From positions 2,108,001 to 2,172,000 of the forward strand of contig NZ_AP027736.1 of the NCBI RefSeq assembly GCF_030296675.1: a stretch of DNA of 64,000 bases, in the 5' to 3' direction. Source of the DNA: Demequina sediminis. GTDB lineage: Bacteria; Actinomycetota; Actinomycetes; Actinomycetales; Demequinaceae. The position numbers and the translations under genes are program-made. Numbering within the stretch: position 1 is the first letter of the stretch; each line of letters opens with the position of its first letter. Below, piece after piece: positions 63,591 to 64,000 of this stretch. Under the pieces are notes generated by a model that did not search any database, was not told the origin of the DNA, and was given only the letters and a program-made list of their open reading frames with translations.

Positions 63591-64000
63591 ATGACTACTT
63601 TCGGAAGGAATCTCGACATGCGCACCATTCGCGGCATCTCATCCACAAATCTCAACCTGGCAATCGCCGCCAGCGACCTGCCCTCACATCAACGTGGAGC
63701 ACTCCGCGCTGTCCTCGCCTTCGCGCCTACGAAGCGTGATGCCTCGCCCGCCATGCACTTCACACAGAACATGCTCGGCACCCTTATCGGCGTGAGCGAG
63801 CGTCAAGCCCGAACATTACTCAAGGCGCTCGTCAGTGCGGGCGTCATCCTCGAACGCAAGGAACGCCTCGCTAGAGGGCAACGCCGCGAAGAAGTCCGGT
63901 ACCTCAACGCTGAGTGGTTCCTCGACTGCGCCAAGCGCCTCTGCGAGGAGGAAGAGGACTACCTCCGTGAAGCCGGGGAACGCATCAAGTCGTACAGCGA
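63591..64000 (+). CDS. Winged-helix replication-initiator-like protein, 3' truncated by window
   Basis: The frame from ATG 63591 (MTTFGRNLDMRTIRGISSTN) is open to the window end, at least 136 codons. ATG 63618 is a second start option with GGAAGGAA about 17 bases ahead. Residues ~30-100 form a winged helix-turn-helix: LPSHQRGALRAVLAFAPTKR, FTQNMLGTLIGVSERQARTL, LKALVSAGVILERKERLARG. The recognition helix is in GVSERQARTLLKAL. With the iteron array immediately upstream, a RepA-type initiator is the best guess; a MarR-like repressor is the alternative. Confidence 0.6.
   Translation, partial: MTTFGRNLDMRTIRGISSTNLNLAIAASDLPSHQRGALRAVLAFAPTKRDASPAMHFTQNMLGTLIGVSERQARTLLKALVSAGVILERKERLARGQRREEVRYLNAEWFLDCAKRLCEEEEDYLREAGERIKSYS

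Larger units (their letters stand above)
39473..64000. mobile_element. Integrated plasmid/ICE-like element in tRNA-Gly, right end beyond the window
   Basis: The element begins at an orphan 3' half of tRNA-Gly and is followed at once by integrase arm-type repeats and a tyrosine integrase gene. GC content drops visibly, the GACGATGC words common on the chromosome stop, and many genes have no recognisable family. It carries a TrbL/VirB6-like membrane protein, pilin-like proteins, a second tyrosine recombinase, a restriction-modification pair and a replication-initiator-like gene with iterons. No capsid, terminase or portal gene is visible, so a plasmid or ICE origin is more likely than a prophage. 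Relaxase, coupling protein and attR would be to the right. Confidence 0.8.

Noticed and set aside
39473..64000. Prophage interpretation of the element
   Set aside because: No terminase, portal, capsid or tail gene is present; TrbL-like, Rep-like and iteron features point to a plasmid or ICE.

Overview
The left 39.4 kb is high-GC (about 70%) chromosome of an actinobacterium. A UDP-galactopyranose mutase/galactofuranosyltransferase/Wzm-Wzt cluster, the zinc metallochaperone AztD, a eukaryote-type UDP-glucose pyrophosphorylase and several probably leaderless genes together suggest the order Micrococcales (for example Demequina or Cellulomonas relatives). The genus cannot be fixed from sequence alone. 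The right 24.5 kb (39,473 to the end) is a mobile element of visibly lower GC, inserted in a tRNA-Gly gene.

Chromosomal layout. 1-2.8 kb: thioredoxin-fold protein, CcdA, a Zur/Fur-like box and aztD. 2.9-9.3 kb: PadR regulator with UbiB-type kinase, a flippase-like membrane protein with a degenerate kinase lobe, a CPBP protease and a MOSC protein. 9.3-14.2 kb: a hairpin-repeat locus, purB, a coupled helical protein plus lipase-like hydrolase, a holin-like membrane protein and a HisC-type aminotransferase. 14.2-25.5 kb: cell-envelope galactan region (GlfT1-like, lipoprotein, LGFP/SLH surface protein, GT2, GT-C, glf, glfT2, wzm, wzt); UDP-glucose pyrophosphorylase at 31.5-32.9 kb could feed it. 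25.5-31.3 kb: alpha-ketoacid dehydrogenase E1a/E1b/E2 operon, a second copy of the hairpin-repeat locus and a CopD-CtaG fusion. 33.5-39.2 kb: a small membrane protein, a 36-residue peptide, a GGDEF-EAL protein, DUF5317, a CNNM/CorC transporter and a DUF4349 lipoprotein.

Six chromosomal genes (UbiB kinase, glfT2, wzm, E1 alpha, CopD-CtaG, CNNM) are each broken by what looks like one missing base, five of them in C or G runs. This looks more like a sequencing artefact than decay. No such break was seen in the element.

The element begins at an orphan 3' half of tRNA-Gly(CCC), followed by integrase arm-type repeats and a tyrosine integrase. It carries mostly short transcription units separated by strong hairpin terminators: uncharacterised proteins, three of which share an N-terminal MC...PRC..H signature; a TrbL/VirB6-like conjugation membrane protein; two type IV pilin-like proteins; a protein with four evenly built zinc knuckles; a gamma-glutamylcyclotransferase-like protein; a second tyrosine recombinase; a restriction endonuclease with a methyltransferase; three exported proteins; and, at the window edge, a winged-helix replication-initiator-like gene behind five ~23-bp iterons. 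Many promoter regions share a three-part DNA module (GGACAC box, CTATCGCGGACGA box, CCGATA box), which suggests an element-wide regulon. The element therefore looks like an integrated plasmid or ICE; its relaxase, coupling ATPase and right end must lie beyond the window.
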